From Hespellia sp. (lineage in GTDB: Bacteria; Bacillota; Clostridia; Lachnospirales; Lachnospiraceae), in contig JAAVXR010000016.1 of NCBI GenBank assembly GCA_022790755.1, positions 1 to 64,000 on the forward strand: a DNA stretch of 64,000 bases, written 5' to 3'. The position numbers were made by a program, and so were the translations under genes. How positions within the stretch are numbered: the stretch's first letter is position 1; each line of letters opens with the position of its first letter. Of this stretch, positions 1 to 8,130 are shown piece by piece. Under the pieces are notes generated by a model. The model saw nothing but the letters and a program-made list of their open reading frames with translations. It did no database searches and was not told the origin of the DNA.

Positions 1-71
1 CTCTGCGTAATATCACCCCTGCTATAGCGGATTGCAGGTACAAGGTACCGCTAGCACCCCGGCTGCACGGA
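1..71 (-). ncRNA. ffs: Signal recognition particle RNA, large (Bacillus-like) type, 5' end only
   Basis: Read on the minus strand, this stretch gives CCGTGCAGCCGGGG followed by GGTACC, TGTACCTGCAATCCGCT and AGCAGGGG. This matches the 5' domain of the Bacillus scRNA (CCGUGCUAAGC..., GGUAGCGG, UGUACCUGCAAUCCGCU, AGCAGGG) as I remember it. The RNA is the scaffold of the signal recognition particle, which binds Ffh and targets nascent membrane proteins. The Alu-like 5' part is present; the rest, including the Ffh-binding loop, lies beyond the left edge. A sigma-A promoter sits at the right distance upstream. The exact 5' end (about position 69-72) is inferred from that promoter. Confidence 0.85.
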
Positions 72-76
72 CTTAT

Positions 77-105
77 ATTGTACAGTGTTTTGGGTAAAAA
101 GTCAA
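77..105 (-). promoter_or_regulatory. Sigma-A promoter of the SRP RNA
   Basis: The minus strand has TTGACT (105-100) and TACAAT (82-77) with a 17-bp spacer, ending 6-8 nt before the start of the SRP RNA homology. The near-consensus boxes suit a strongly transcribed stable RNA. Confidence 0.8.
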
Positions 106-152
106 TGGGCTCCCATGAAATGGGCATAAAATAAGGAGAGAAAAAGATAAAA

Positions 153-1901
153 ATGAAAGTGCTTTTAGTTGCTATCAATGCAAAATATATTCATTCCAAT
201 TTAGCTGTGTACAGCTTAAAAGCTTATGCCAAAAAATATGAGAAAGAGGTACGTGCAGATATTTCCATAGAGGAATATACGATCAATCAGCCAGTAGATG
301 CGATTCTGGCGGATTTGTACGAGAAGAAACCAGATGTTCTTTGCTTTTCTTGTTATATTTGGAATATCGTGTATATGCAAGAATTGCTTGTGGAACTCAG
401 AAAAATACTGCCGGTTGTAAAAATCTGGCTGGGAGGACCGGAAGTTTCCTATCATGCAGTTGAGCTTTTGAGACGGTATCCGCAAGTAGATGGAATTATG
501 CGGGGAGAGGGCGAGGAGACTTTTCTTGAGTTGTTACGGTCATTCGAAGGTGAAAATAATTTGGAAGAGATCGTCGGTATCACTTGGCGGGAAAGAAACG
601 TGAAGAATGGTGAGGGTGAGATTCGGGAGAATTCGTGGCGGCCAGCGATAGATTTGAATAAGATTCCATTTGTATATCAGAATCATATGGAAATGTTTGC
701 GAACAAAATGATTTACTATGAATCGAGTCGAGGATGTCCATTTTCCTGTAGTTACTGTTTGTCTTCTATAGATAAGTGTCTGCGCTTCCGGGATCTGGAA
801 CTTGTATTTCAGGAGTTGCAATTTTTTATTGATCAGAAAGTGGCGCAGGTGAAGTTCGTGGATCGGACGTTTAATTGCAGGCATGAGCATGCAATTGCTA
901 TCTGGAGATATCTGGCGGAACATGATCTGGGAATCACAAATTTTCATTTTGAGGTGGCTGCAGATCTCTTGCAGGAAGAAGAATTGCAATTGTTGGAGAA
1001 AATGCGTCCCGGGCTGGTGCAATTGGAGATTGGTATACAGTCCACGAATGCCAGGACAATCTGCGAGATCCAGAGGAGCATGGATTTTGAACGAGTGGCC
1101 GCGAATGTGAAGCGCATTCACAATGCAGGAAATATTCATCAGCATTTGGATTTGATAGCGGGCCTGCCTTATGAAGACTATGAGAGTTTTCATCAGTCCT
1201 TTGACAGTGTGTATGCATTACAGCCAGAACAGCTACAGTTGGGATTCTTGAAAGTGCTGAAAGGGTCCCATATGCAGGAGATGGCTTCGAAGTACGATCT
1301 GGTGTATCAGGAGAGGCCGTCATTTGAGGTGCTGTCCACCAGGTGGCTTTCTTATGGAGATATTGTTCGTTTGAAACGAGTGGAGGAGATGGTAGAAGTT
1401 TATTATAACAGTGGACAATTTGTACACACTCTTCCCGAATTGGTGAAGCAATATAGAAGTCCGTTTGCATTTTTTGAGGCGTTGGGAAATTATTACTTGA
1501 AAGAGAATCTTTTTCATTTGAATCATACGCGCATCGCACGCTATGAAATTTTGCTGCGTTTTGCTAAGACAATAGATGCAGGAAAATTAGAAAGATATCG
1601 GGAATTGCTGACCTTTGATTTATATTTGCGTGAAAATGTCAAGAACCGTCCGGATTTTTGTGGGGAATTTTCGGTTGATAAGAAAGAAACGACGGCATTT
1701 TATGAGGAGGAGGCGAAGACGCATCAATATTTGAAAGGATATGAGTCTTATGATCGCAGACAGATGCGGAAAATGACGCATCTGGAACGTTTGGATGGAA
1801 AAATATATTTGTTTGATTATATGCACCGTAATCCGTTAACGAATCAAGCTAAAGTCTTGGAAATTGGTGTTGACTGCAAAATGCGAAAGAATGCTCCTTG
1901 A
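153..1901 (+). CDS. B12-binding-domain radical SAM protein (DUF4080 family)
   Basis: A 582-residue cytoplasmic radical SAM protein of unknown substrate. The N-terminal 130 residues form a Rossmann-like B12-binding-type domain (MKVLLVAINAKYIHSNLA start, LGGPEVSY, GIMRGEGEETF). The radical SAM core follows, with the cluster motif CxxxCxxC at C195, C199 and C202 in SSRGCPFSCSYC. The C-terminal part fits DUF4080. I see no clear DxHxxG cobalamin ligand, so cobalamin may not be bound. The start has AAGGAGAG 12-20 nt upstream. It stands alone, divergent from the SRP RNA. Relatives are widespread in Clostridia and are usually described only as radical SAM proteins. The family call is firm; the reaction is unknown. 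Confidence 0.85.
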   Translation: MKVLLVAINAKYIHSNLAVYSLKAYAKKYEKEVRADISIEEYTINQPVDAILADLYEKKPDVLCFSCYIWNIVYMQELLVELRKILPVVKIWLGGPEVSYHAVELLRRYPQVDGIMRGEGEETFLELLRSFEGENNLEEIVGITWRERNVKNGEGEIRENSWRPAIDLNKIPFVYQNHMEMFANKMIYYESSRGCPFSCSYCLSSIDKCLRFRDLELVFQELQFFIDQKVAQVKFVDRTFNCRHEHAIAIWRYLAEHDLGITNFHFEVAADLLQEEELQLLEKMRPGLVQLEIGIQSTNARTICEIQRSMDFERVAANVKRIHNAGNIHQHLDLIAGLPYEDYESFHQSFDSVYALQPEQLQLGFLKVLKGSHMQEMASKYDLVYQERPSFEVLSTRWLSYGDIVRLKRVEEMVEVYYNSGQFVHTLPELVKQYRSPFAFFEALGNYYLKENLFHLNHTRIARYEILLRFAKTIDAGKLERYRELLTFDLYLRENVKNRPDFCGEFSVDKKETTAFYEEEAKTHQYLKGYESYDRRQMRKMTHLERLDGKIYLFDYMHRNPLTNQAKVLEIGVDCKMRKNAP

Positions 1902-1980
1902 AAAAAATGTATAAAAAGTATAAAATAAAGCTTTACATAGAAATTAGTAATCCGTATATGATGGTATGAGGTGTAAAAAT

Positions 1981-2085
1981 ATGAATATGAATAATAAGAA
2001 AGTCAAGAGAATGGTGGCAATTATTATTTTGCTGGTGATTGCGGCGATGTTGGGAACCACGGTGATTCCCTATTTGATGGTGTAA
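1981..2085 (+). CDS. Small single-pass membrane peptide, 34 residues
   Basis: A short reading frame, MNMNNKKVKRMVAI... ending TVIPYLMV, with a GAGGTG ribosome binding site just upstream. It has a basic N-terminus (KKVKR) and one hydrophobic segment of about 20 residues, so it should sit in the membrane with its N-terminus inside. It resembles the very short DUF4044-like peptides of Firmicutes in layout, but I cannot confirm homology. It lies between the radical SAM gene and the VanW-type gene and may have its own promoter in the AT-rich gap after position 1902. It is easily missed by gene callers because of its size. Function unknown. Confidence 0.6.
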   Translation: MNMNNKKVKRMVAIIILLVIAAMLGTTVIPYLMV

Positions 2086-2191
2086 AATTTTGACAATATA
2101 AGTTCTATGTGTTTTTGTGATTATGTGCTAGGCTATCGACGAGCGTACAATAGTAAACGAGAAGATTAAGATACAGGAGAAGGAACAGGAT

Positions 2192-3865
2192 ATGGCGACA
2201 AGGAGAAGAGGGGGTTCTTCGAGAAGGCATAATCAAAGAAAAAGGCGTCCTGTACCGTCTCGCAGAGTAGTACCAAATGCAGCAGGCGGGGGAAATAGAT
2301 CTAGAAAACAGAGGATGCGGGCGAGAAGACGAAAAAGACAGTTAAGACGAGCTGTTTTCCTTTTGATGTGCGCTGGAATCGTATTTGGGATAGTGCAGAT
2401 TCTATTATTTTGCTATGTTCGTGGATATGACGATGGAAAAATTATGGAAGGTGTTTGTGTTGGAGAGCTGGACGTCGGAGGAATGACGACTTCGGAGGCA
2501 CAGAAAGCACTTCAGGAAACAATTGATCGGTATGGGGAAGGGCGCCTCCAGCTGCGAGTGGGAGAATCGAAGACGGTAGAAACAACATATGGGGAACTGA
2601 AACTGACTGCAAATACAAAGAAATTGGCAAATCAAGCGATGAACTATGAGAAAAAGGGAAGTCTGTTCAAACGGTTTATACGGATTCAGAAGTGTAAAAG
2701 AGGTTCTTGTACGATACCCGTGCAATATAAGATAGATGAAAAGACTGGAAAATCTGTGCTGAAAGAACTGTGTGAGGAGGTTTTGGATGGTCCGGTCAAT
2801 GCCGCTTTGACGAGGAAGAGTGGCAAAATGGTAGTCGCAGAAGGGAAAAATGGCGAGGTTCTGGATGCAAATGCGACGATTCAAGAGATTCTTCAATTTC
2901 TGAATAAAGATTGGCACGGTGAGGACGGTGTGGTTTCGGCAAAGATCAAGTCGACAAAACCGGATATTCAGGCAAAAGATTTGCAGGAAGTACAGGACTT
3001 ACTGGGAACCTATGAGACATATTATGGGGCAGATGGATCGGGGCGTGCCCAGAATATTGAATCTGGGGCGAAACATACCGGTGGAAATATTGTGATGCCA
3101 GGGGAAGAATTTTCGGTGAATGAGGCGATGGAGCCATACACGGAAGAAAATGGATATACGGAAGCCGGTTCCTATGAGAATGGGACGGTCGTCCAGACAA
3201 TGGGCGGCGGAATCTGTCAGGTGTCCTCAACATTGTATAATGCGCTGCTTCTGGCAGAAGTGGAGATTACGCAGCGTCAGCCGCATTCCATGTTGGTGGA
3301 TTATGTGGAACCTTCGATGGATGCGGCGATAGCAGGCGATGTAAAGGATCTGAAGTTCAGGAATAACTATGAAACACCGATCTATCTGGAATGTGTTCTG
3401 GAAAATGGCAATGTTATCTTCAATATATATGGAAAAGAAACACGCAAAAAAGGACGTACGATAGAATTTGTCAGTGAGACAACGGATACAGAAGAGGCGG
3501 AGGGCGCACGTTTTGAAGCGACCGAAAATTATGTCGGATATTATGAGGTGATCAGTGCGGCCCGCACCGGTGTATCTGCACAGCTCTGGAAAATCGTATA
3601 TGAGGATGGAAAAGAAGTCAGCCGGGATGTCGTCAATCAAAGTTATTATGCGTCTTCGCCGAAAGTGATTGGTGTGGGGACGGTCACGAACAACGATACG
3701 GTAAAGAGTGCCATTCTGTCAGCAATTGCATCGCAGAATGAAACAGAGATTCTTTCGGTCATCAATGGAGATTATGAAGATTCGGACGATTACGATGAAG
3801 AAGAGGATTCGGATAGTTATAGTGATACGGAAGAGTCGGATGAGTATGATTTGGAACAAGAATGA
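2192..3865 (+). CDS. VanW family membrane-anchored protein with peptidoglycan-binding-like and G5-like parts
   Basis: A 557-residue envelope protein. Residues 1-53 are extremely rich in arginine and lysine and should stay in the cytoplasm. One membrane segment follows at about 54-76. The outer part has a region like the PF12229 putative peptidoglycan-binding domain (about 80-260), then the VanW domain (about 275-400) with VMPGEEFSVNEAM, MGGGICQVSSTLYNA and RQPHSM. A G5-like beta stretch and a strongly acidic tail (EDSDDYDEEEDSDSYSDTEE) complete it. Start chosen at the ATG behind AGGAGAAGGA. VanW proteins of this type are common in Clostridia without vancomycin resistance, and there is no vanH/A/X here. 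A cell-wall role is inferred; the molecular activity is unknown. Confidence 0.85.
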   Translation: MATRRRGGSSRRHNQRKRRPVPSRRVVPNAAGGGNRSRKQRMRARRRKRQLRRAVFLLMCAGIVFGIVQILLFCYVRGYDDGKIMEGVCVGELDVGGMTTSEAQKALQETIDRYGEGRLQLRVGESKTVETTYGELKLTANTKKLANQAMNYEKKGSLFKRFIRIQKCKRGSCTIPVQYKIDEKTGKSVLKELCEEVLDGPVNAALTRKSGKMVVAEGKNGEVLDANATIQEILQFLNKDWHGEDGVVSAKIKSTKPDIQAKDLQEVQDLLGTYETYYGADGSGRAQNIESGAKHTGGNIVMPGEEFSVNEAMEPYTEENGYTEAGSYENGTVVQTMGGGICQVSSTLYNALLLAEVEITQRQPHSMLVDYVEPSMDAAIAGDVKDLKFRNNYETPIYLECVLENGNVIFNIYGKETRKKGRTIEFVSETTDTEEAEGARFEATENYVGYYEVISAARTGVSAQLWKIVYEDGKEVSRDVVNQSYYASSPKVIGVGTVTNNDTVKSAILSAIASQNETEILSVINGDYEDSDDYDEEEDSDSYSDTEESDEYDLEQE

Positions 3866-3895
3866 GAGGAACGGGTGAAAGAAAAACATTTCACC

Positions 3896-3935
3896 CATAC
3901 CTGTTTGCGCTGTGAAGCGTACGCAGAATGGAGGA
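3896..3935 (+). repeat. 40-bp hairpin element ending in the ribosome binding site, copy E1
   Basis: This copy runs from CATACCTGTTTG to CAGAATGGAGGA, and its last bases are the Shine-Dalgarno sequence of the next gene. It matches the element at 7242-7281 at 34 of 40 positions, and all six differences are transitions. TTTGCG can pair with CGCAGA. A separate 8-bp hairpin (GGGTGAAA/TTTCACCC, 3873-3896) directly precedes it. Confidence 0.6.
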
Positions 3936-3939
3936 AAAT

Positions 3940-4935
3940 ATGAAAATTGGGACCATTTCTGCTGTTAACTGGAAACAGAAAATTGGGAAAACAATCTGTA
4001 CGAAACGGCCAGAGGTCTTGTCGGTGCCGACATCCGAAGAGCGGTGTTCTGTTCTGCATTTTGACGGTAGGGAGACGGTTATGACATCTGCTTGTGTCAG
4101 TGGAAGAACTGCCAATACCGGGGGATATGGTATTTTGAGGGCGGTGAATACTCTGGCGGCAAAAGGGGCAGAACCAATCGGCGTCGATCTGAATATATCA
4201 CTGCCCATGGAGGCGGATGAGGCTTTGCTGAAGCAGATCATGGAACAAAGTGAGAAGATCTGTGCAAAGCTGAAAGTACAGCTTATGTGCGTGAAGGCAG
4301 AAATATCTCCGGTGGTTGCACTTCCAACAGCCTGTGTTACGGCCGTGGGGACCGCAGAACCGTCGGAGCTAATACAGAATTCATCGGCGAAACCGGGGCA
4401 GGAGATCGTGCTTCTGGGGACGGCAGGGTTGGAAGGTGCACTGCGGATTCTGGAGGAGCAGGAGGCAGAATTATCGAATCGTTTTGTCCCGGCATTTTTG
4501 TATCAGACAAAACAATTGGCAGAGAATCTGTATGCATTGCCCTGGATACAGAGGGCGGCATCTGTCGGGGTTACGGCGATGCGCCAGATTGGAGAGGGCG
4601 GAATCTGGGCGGCACTCTGGGAACTGCTGGAGGAGGCGCATCTTGGAATGGAAATTGAGATGTCCAGAATTGATTTGTATCAGGAAACGATCGAAATCTG
4701 TGAATATTATCGTCTGAATCCGTATCAGATGACATCGACAGGAAGCATCCTGATGATCACGGAGAATGCGGAGGAAGTGATTCGTCTTCTGCGCCTGGCC
4801 GGAGCGCGAGCCAGTAAGCTCGGGATTACTACGGATACACCGGCAAGGGTAATCTTGGGCCAAGCAGAAAAACGATATCTGGACAGACCAGGGCCGGACG
4901 CATGGTTGGTCTGGCAGGCAAAGAGATTGATGTAA
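3940..4935 (+). CDS. AIR synthase-related (PurM/HypE-like fold) protein
   Basis: A 331-residue protein with the two-domain layout of the PurM/HypE/ThiL superfamily: an N-terminal alpha/beta domain with SGRTANTGGYG and PIGVDLNIS, and a C-terminal domain with GAGGIWAALWE-like glycine-rich turns (GEGGIWAALWE) and the ending seen in HypE-like proteins (LGITTDTPARVILG). Such proteins bind ATP and often act in hydrogenase maturation, purine or thiamine pathways, but no hyp or pur genes are near, so the substrate is unknown. The start is the ATG at 3940 because GGAGGA lies just before it; the ATG 12 nt upstream has no ribosome binding site. It is followed after 26 bp by the AlaR/AlaT-like pair, probably in one transcript. 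Confidence 0.75.
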   Translation: MKIGTISAVNWKQKIGKTICTKRPEVLSVPTSEERCSVLHFDGRETVMTSACVSGRTANTGGYGILRAVNTLAAKGAEPIGVDLNISLPMEADEALLKQIMEQSEKICAKLKVQLMCVKAEISPVVALPTACVTAVGTAEPSELIQNSSAKPGQEIVLLGTAGLEGALRILEEQEAELSNRFVPAFLYQTKQLAENLYALPWIQRAASVGVTAMRQIGEGGIWAALWELLEEAHLGMEIEMSRIDLYQETIEICEYYRLNPYQMTSTGSILMITENAEEVIRLLRLAGARASKLGITTDTPARVILGQAEKRYLDRPGPDAWLVWQAKRLM

Positions 4936-4961
4936 TAGAATAGAATCAGGAGGATAAGAGA

Positions 4962-5444
4962 ATGCGCAATGAAATATTAAAATATTTAGAGACAAATAGC
5001 CGGATAGATTTGGGAGAACTGGCGGTACTGCTTGGAACGGATGAGATTACAGTGGCGAATGAAGTCGCAGCGATGGAGAAGGAAAAAATCATCTGCGGAT
5101 ATCACACACTGATTGATTGGGATAAAACAGGGGTGGAAAAGGTGAATGCCTTGATTGAAGTACGGGTGACGCCGCAGCGGGGACAAGGGTTTGACCGCAT
5201 TGCGGAACGGATTTATAACTATCCGGAAGTATTCGCGGTGTATCTGATTTCTGGACGATATGATCTGCTCGTTACGTTGGAAGGGAAATCCTTGAAAGAA
5301 GTATCCCAGTTCGTTTCTGACAAGCTTTCCACGCTGGATTCTGTGATCAGTACAGCGACGCATTTTATCTTAAAAAAATATAAAGATCACGGCACGATTA
5401 TGGTTCCAAAGAAGGGATCGGAAAGGATGTTGGTGACGCCATAA
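4962..5444 (+). CDS. Lrp/AsnC family transcriptional regulator (AlaR-like)
   Basis: A 160-residue regulator with an N-terminal winged helix-turn-helix (about 1-60, LGTDEITVANEVAAMEKE) and a C-terminal RAM ligand-binding domain (about 68-145, ALIEVRVTPQRGQGFD, VYLISGRYDLLVTLEG). Lrp-type proteins sense amino acids and bind DNA as dimers to octamers. The stop codon overlaps the start of the aminotransferase gene by one base, so the two are translationally coupled. The same pairing exists in Bacillus as alaR-alaT (yugG-yugH), where the regulator activates the alanine transaminase operon. By analogy it probably controls this operon; the effector is inferred, not seen. Confidence 0.88.
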   Translation: MRNEILKYLETNSRIDLGELAVLLGTDEITVANEVAAMEKEKIICGYHTLIDWDKTGVEKVNALIEVRVTPQRGQGFDRIAERIYNYPEVFAVYLISGRYDLLVTLEGKSLKEVSQFVSDKLSTLDSVISTATHFILKKYKDHGTIMVPKKGSERMLVTP

Positions 5445-6613
5445 TGAGAAATCCATTGTCTAAAAAGATTGTGAAGATTCAGCCATCAGGAATCCGAAAA
5501 TTCTTTGATGTGGCGAACGAAATGGAGGGGGCAATCTCCCTGGGAGTTGGAGAGCCTGATTTTGATACGCCCTGGCGGATTCGGGAGGAAGGGATATTCT
5601 CTCTGGAAAGAGGGAGGACATTCTACAGTGCAAATGCAGGCTTAAAAGAACTTCGGGTAGAGATTCGTAAATATTTAGAACGAGTGATCCACGTCACCTA
5701 CGATCCAGATCGGGAAGTGGTGGTGACGGTGGGAGGTAGCGAGGCAATTGACATTGCCATGCGTTGTATGCTGGACCCCGGAGATGAGGTGTTGATTCCT
5801 CAGCCAAGTTTTGTATCTTACGTGCCCTGTGCGGTGATGGCGGATGGAGAGCCGGTGCTGATTCCTCTGAAATGTGAAAATGATTTTAAACTGACGGTGG
5901 AAGATTTGCAGGGAAAAGTGACGCCGAAGACGAAACTTCTGGTTATGTCGTTTCCAAACAATCCGACGGGTGCAATCATGACGCGGGAAGAACTGGAGCC
6001 GGTTGCAGAGTTTGTGAAAGAACATGATTTGTACGTTATTTCTGATGAAATTTATTCTGAACTGACGTATGGGAGCAAACATGTTTCCATAGCTAGTCTG
6101 CCAGGAATGAGGGACCGAACGATTGTGATCAATGGTTTTTCAAAAGGGTTTGCGATGACTGGATGGAGGTTGGGTTATGCCTGTGGGCCCGCGAACATTA
6201 TCGAGCAGATGATTAAAATGCATCAGTTTGCAATCATGTGTGCACCGACAAACAGTCAGTATGCGGCAGTAGAAGGACTGCGAAACTGTCAGTCGGATGT
6301 GGAAGAAATGTGTAAAGCGTACAATCAGAGACGGCGTTTTCTGATGCATGAATTTGCCAGAATGAAGTTGGATTGCTTTGAACCAAAGGGGGCGTTCTAT
6401 GCATTCCCCAATATTTCAGAGTTTGGACTGACGTCCGAAGAGTTTGCCACACGCTTTTTGATGGAGGAAAAGGTGGCGGTGGTCCCAGGAACAGCATTCG
6501 GAGATTGCGGAGAAGGGTTCCTGAGAATTTCTTATGCGTATTCGCTGGAGGATTTAAAAGAGGCCCTGGGTCGCCTGGGTAGCTTTATTCAGCGTCTGCG
6601 CAATGAGAAGTGA
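5444..6613 (+). CDS. Class I/II PLP-dependent aminotransferase (AlaT/AspC-like)
   Basis: A 389-residue fold-type I aminotransferase. Visible landmarks are LGVGEPDFDTP near the N-terminus, the substrate-site motif FPNNPTGAIM, SDEIYSEL, and the PLP-binding lysine in GFSKGFAMTGWRLGYA; the C-terminal FLRISYAYS supplies the arginine that holds the substrate carboxylate. It transfers amino groups between an amino acid and a 2-oxoacid in the cytosol. Coupling to an Lrp-type regulator suggests an alanine transaminase like Bacillus AlaT, but an aspartate or other specificity cannot be excluded. Length is normal for the family. Confidence 0.88.
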   Translation: MRNPLSKKIVKIQPSGIRKFFDVANEMEGAISLGVGEPDFDTPWRIREEGIFSLERGRTFYSANAGLKELRVEIRKYLERVIHVTYDPDREVVVTVGGSEAIDIAMRCMLDPGDEVLIPQPSFVSYVPCAVMADGEPVLIPLKCENDFKLTVEDLQGKVTPKTKLLVMSFPNNPTGAIMTREELEPVAEFVKEHDLYVISDEIYSELTYGSKHVSIASLPGMRDRTIVINGFSKGFAMTGWRLGYACGPANIIEQMIKMHQFAIMCAPTNSQYAAVEGLRNCQSDVEEMCKAYNQRRRFLMHEFARMKLDCFEPKGAFYAFPNISEFGLTSEEFATRFLMEEKVAVVPGTAFGDCGEGFLRISYAYSLEDLKEALGRLGSFIQRLRNEK

Positions 6614-6663
6614 GTAGATGGGACAGCCCTATGTGAAGAAAATGGTGAAAAGAGGAAGCGCTT

Positions 6664-7158
6664 ATGTTAAACATTGTGCTGTTGGAACCGGAAATCCCGT
6701 CAAATACTGGGAATATTGGAAGGACTTGTGTGGCAGCAGGCGCAAGACTTCATTTGATAGAACCCCTGGGATTTCGTTTGACTGAGAAAGCGATCAAGCG
6801 CGCCGGGATGGATTACTGGGAGGAATTAGAGGTACATACGTATATGGATTATGCGGAATTTCTTGAACGAAATCCTGGCGTGAATCCGTACATGGCTACA
6901 ACAAAAGCGGCTAAGGTATATACAGAGGTTTCTTATGAGCCGGACTGCTATATTATGTTCGGAAAAGAAAGCGCAGGGATTCCGGAGGAACTGTTGGTGC
7001 AAAACCAGGAGCGCTGCGTTCGGATTCCGATGGTGGGTGATAGTCGTTCTCTGAATTTGAGTAATTCCGCCGCAATTATTTTATATGAAGCGTTGCGCCA
7101 GAATCAGTTTATGGGGATGAACAGAGAAGGAAGTCTGCATAGATTGGAGTGGAAATAG
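6664..7158 (+). CDS. trmL: tRNA (cytidine/uridine-34-2'-O)-methyltransferase TrmL
   Basis: A 164-residue SPOUT methylase, close to the normal TrmL length. The N-terminus MLNIVLLEPEIPSNTGNIGR, the motif MFGKESAGIPEELL and the knot region VGDSRSLNLSNSAAIILYEALRQ are all characteristic. It methylates the ribose of the wobble base in tRNA-Leu isoacceptors using S-adenosylmethionine. AGAGGAAG lies upstream of the ATG. It sits 50 bp behind the aminotransferase gene and could share its transcript. The identification is firm by motif; exact tRNA targets follow from the family. Confidence 0.92.
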   Translation: MLNIVLLEPEIPSNTGNIGRTCVAAGARLHLIEPLGFRLTEKAIKRAGMDYWEELEVHTYMDYAEFLERNPGVNPYMATTKAAKVYTEVSYEPDCYIMFGKESAGIPEELLVQNQERCVRIPMVGDSRSLNLSNSAAIILYEALRQNQFMGMNREGSLHRLEWK

Positions 7159-7181
7159 AAAAAGTCATACTTTATTATTTC

Positions 7182-7210
7182 TTGACATTCTTTGTGAATC
7201 ATTTCATAAT
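7182..7210 (+). promoter_or_regulatory. Sigma-A promoter of the first HAD-IIA gene
   Basis: TTGACA (7182-7187) and CATAAT (7205-7210) are spaced by 17 bp. The same arrangement with closely similar flanks lies before the second HAD-IIA gene (10710-10738), so the duplication included the promoter. Confidence 0.75.
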
Positions 7211-7241
7211 ATTTATGTAATTCAATCAACAGAATCGGAAT

Positions 7242-7281
7242 CATACCTGTTTGTGCCGCGAAACGTGCACAGAATGGAGGA
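7242..7281 (+). repeat. 40-bp hairpin element ending in the ribosome binding site, copy E2
   Basis: This is the second copy of the element at 3896-3935. TTTGTGC pairs with GCACAGA around a CGCGAAACGT loop, and the last bases GGAGGA serve as ribosome binding site for the HAD-IIA gene. One stem pair differs by a compensatory change (T-A here, C-G in the other copy). Confidence 0.6.
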
Positions 7282-7284
7282 GAA

Positions 7285-8115
7285 ATGAGCGAAAATTTGC
7301 ATGAAAAATATCGGGTAAATCAAGATGAAAAAGGATTGATTTCTAAGATCCGGAATTTTGCGCTGGATATGGATGGAACCGTCTATCTGGACGAGACGTG
7401 GATTGACGGGGCGAAGGAATTTCTGGCGAGGATTGAGGAGACGGGACGGAAATATTGCTTTATGACGAATAATTCTTCCAAAAATGCGGAAGTGTATGTG
7501 GACAAACTACATCGCATGGGTCTGGATATTGATCCGACGAAGCAGTTGATTACATCTGGTCATGCGACTATTGACTATCTGAAACGTAATTTTCCGAATA
7601 AAAAGGTCTATTTATTTGGAAATCGGGTGTTGATGGATGAGTTTGAAGCTGGCGGTATCCAATTGGAAGAAGATCATCCGGATGTATTGGTTTCCGCGTT
7701 TGATACATCGTTTGATTATAATAAGCTGTGCAAGTTCTGTGATTTTGTGCGCGATGGCCTTCCGTATGTCGCGACGCATCCGGATTTTAACTGTCCGACT
7801 AAGACGGGATTTGTGCCGGATATCGGTTCTTTCCATGCATATGTGAATGCATCCACAGGGCGCATGCCGGACAAGGTTGTGGGAAAGCCGAATAAAGAGA
7901 TTATTGAATATACGTTGAATGTATTGGACGCTAAGCCGGAAAATACAGCGGTGGTGGGAGATCGTCTGTACACCGATGTAAAGTCTGGCGTATTCAACGG
8001 CTTATATGGTATTTTTGTATTGAGCGGGGAAGCACAGTTGGTGGACCTTCCGACATCGGATGTTCAGCCTCATTTGATATTTGATTCAGTAAAGGATATC
8101 ATCCCTTTGTTGTAG
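7285..8115 (+). CDS. HAD-IIA family sugar/polyol phosphatase, copy 1 (NagD/AraL-like)
   Basis: A 276-residue HAD hydrolase of subclass IIA. Motif I is FALDMDGTVYLDE (nucleophile and acid aspartates), motif II lies in MTNNSS, the lysine of motif III is in VGKPNKEI, and motif IV is VVGDRLYTDVKSG; the C2 cap lies between motifs II and III. Such enzymes dephosphorylate small phosphates such as sugar phosphates, glycerol phosphate or pyridoxal phosphate; Bacillus AraL is one. The next gene, a DeoR regulator, follows after 15 bp and should be co-transcribed. A near-identical paralogue is at 10796-11632 with only about 18 amino acid differences but many silent ones. In Bacillus, AraL lies beside AraM, as the second copy here lies close to an AraM homologue. 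Confidence 0.88.
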   Translation: MSENLHEKYRVNQDEKGLISKIRNFALDMDGTVYLDETWIDGAKEFLARIEETGRKYCFMTNNSSKNAEVYVDKLHRMGLDIDPTKQLITSGHATIDYLKRNFPNKKVYLFGNRVLMDEFEAGGIQLEEDHPDVLVSAFDTSFDYNKLCKFCDFVRDGLPYVATHPDFNCPTKTGFVPDIGSFHAYVNASTGRMPDKVVGKPNKEIIEYTLNVLDAKPENTAVVGDRLYTDVKSGVFNGLYGIFVLSGEAQLVDLPTSDVQPHLIFDSVKDIIPLL

Positions 8116-8130
8116 AAGGAGAGTGGATAT

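Noticed and set aside
2192..3865. VanW protein as vancomycin resistance determinant
   Set aside because: VanW-domain proteins are common in Clostridia; there is no ligase, dehydrogenase or dipeptidase gene of a van cluster nearby.
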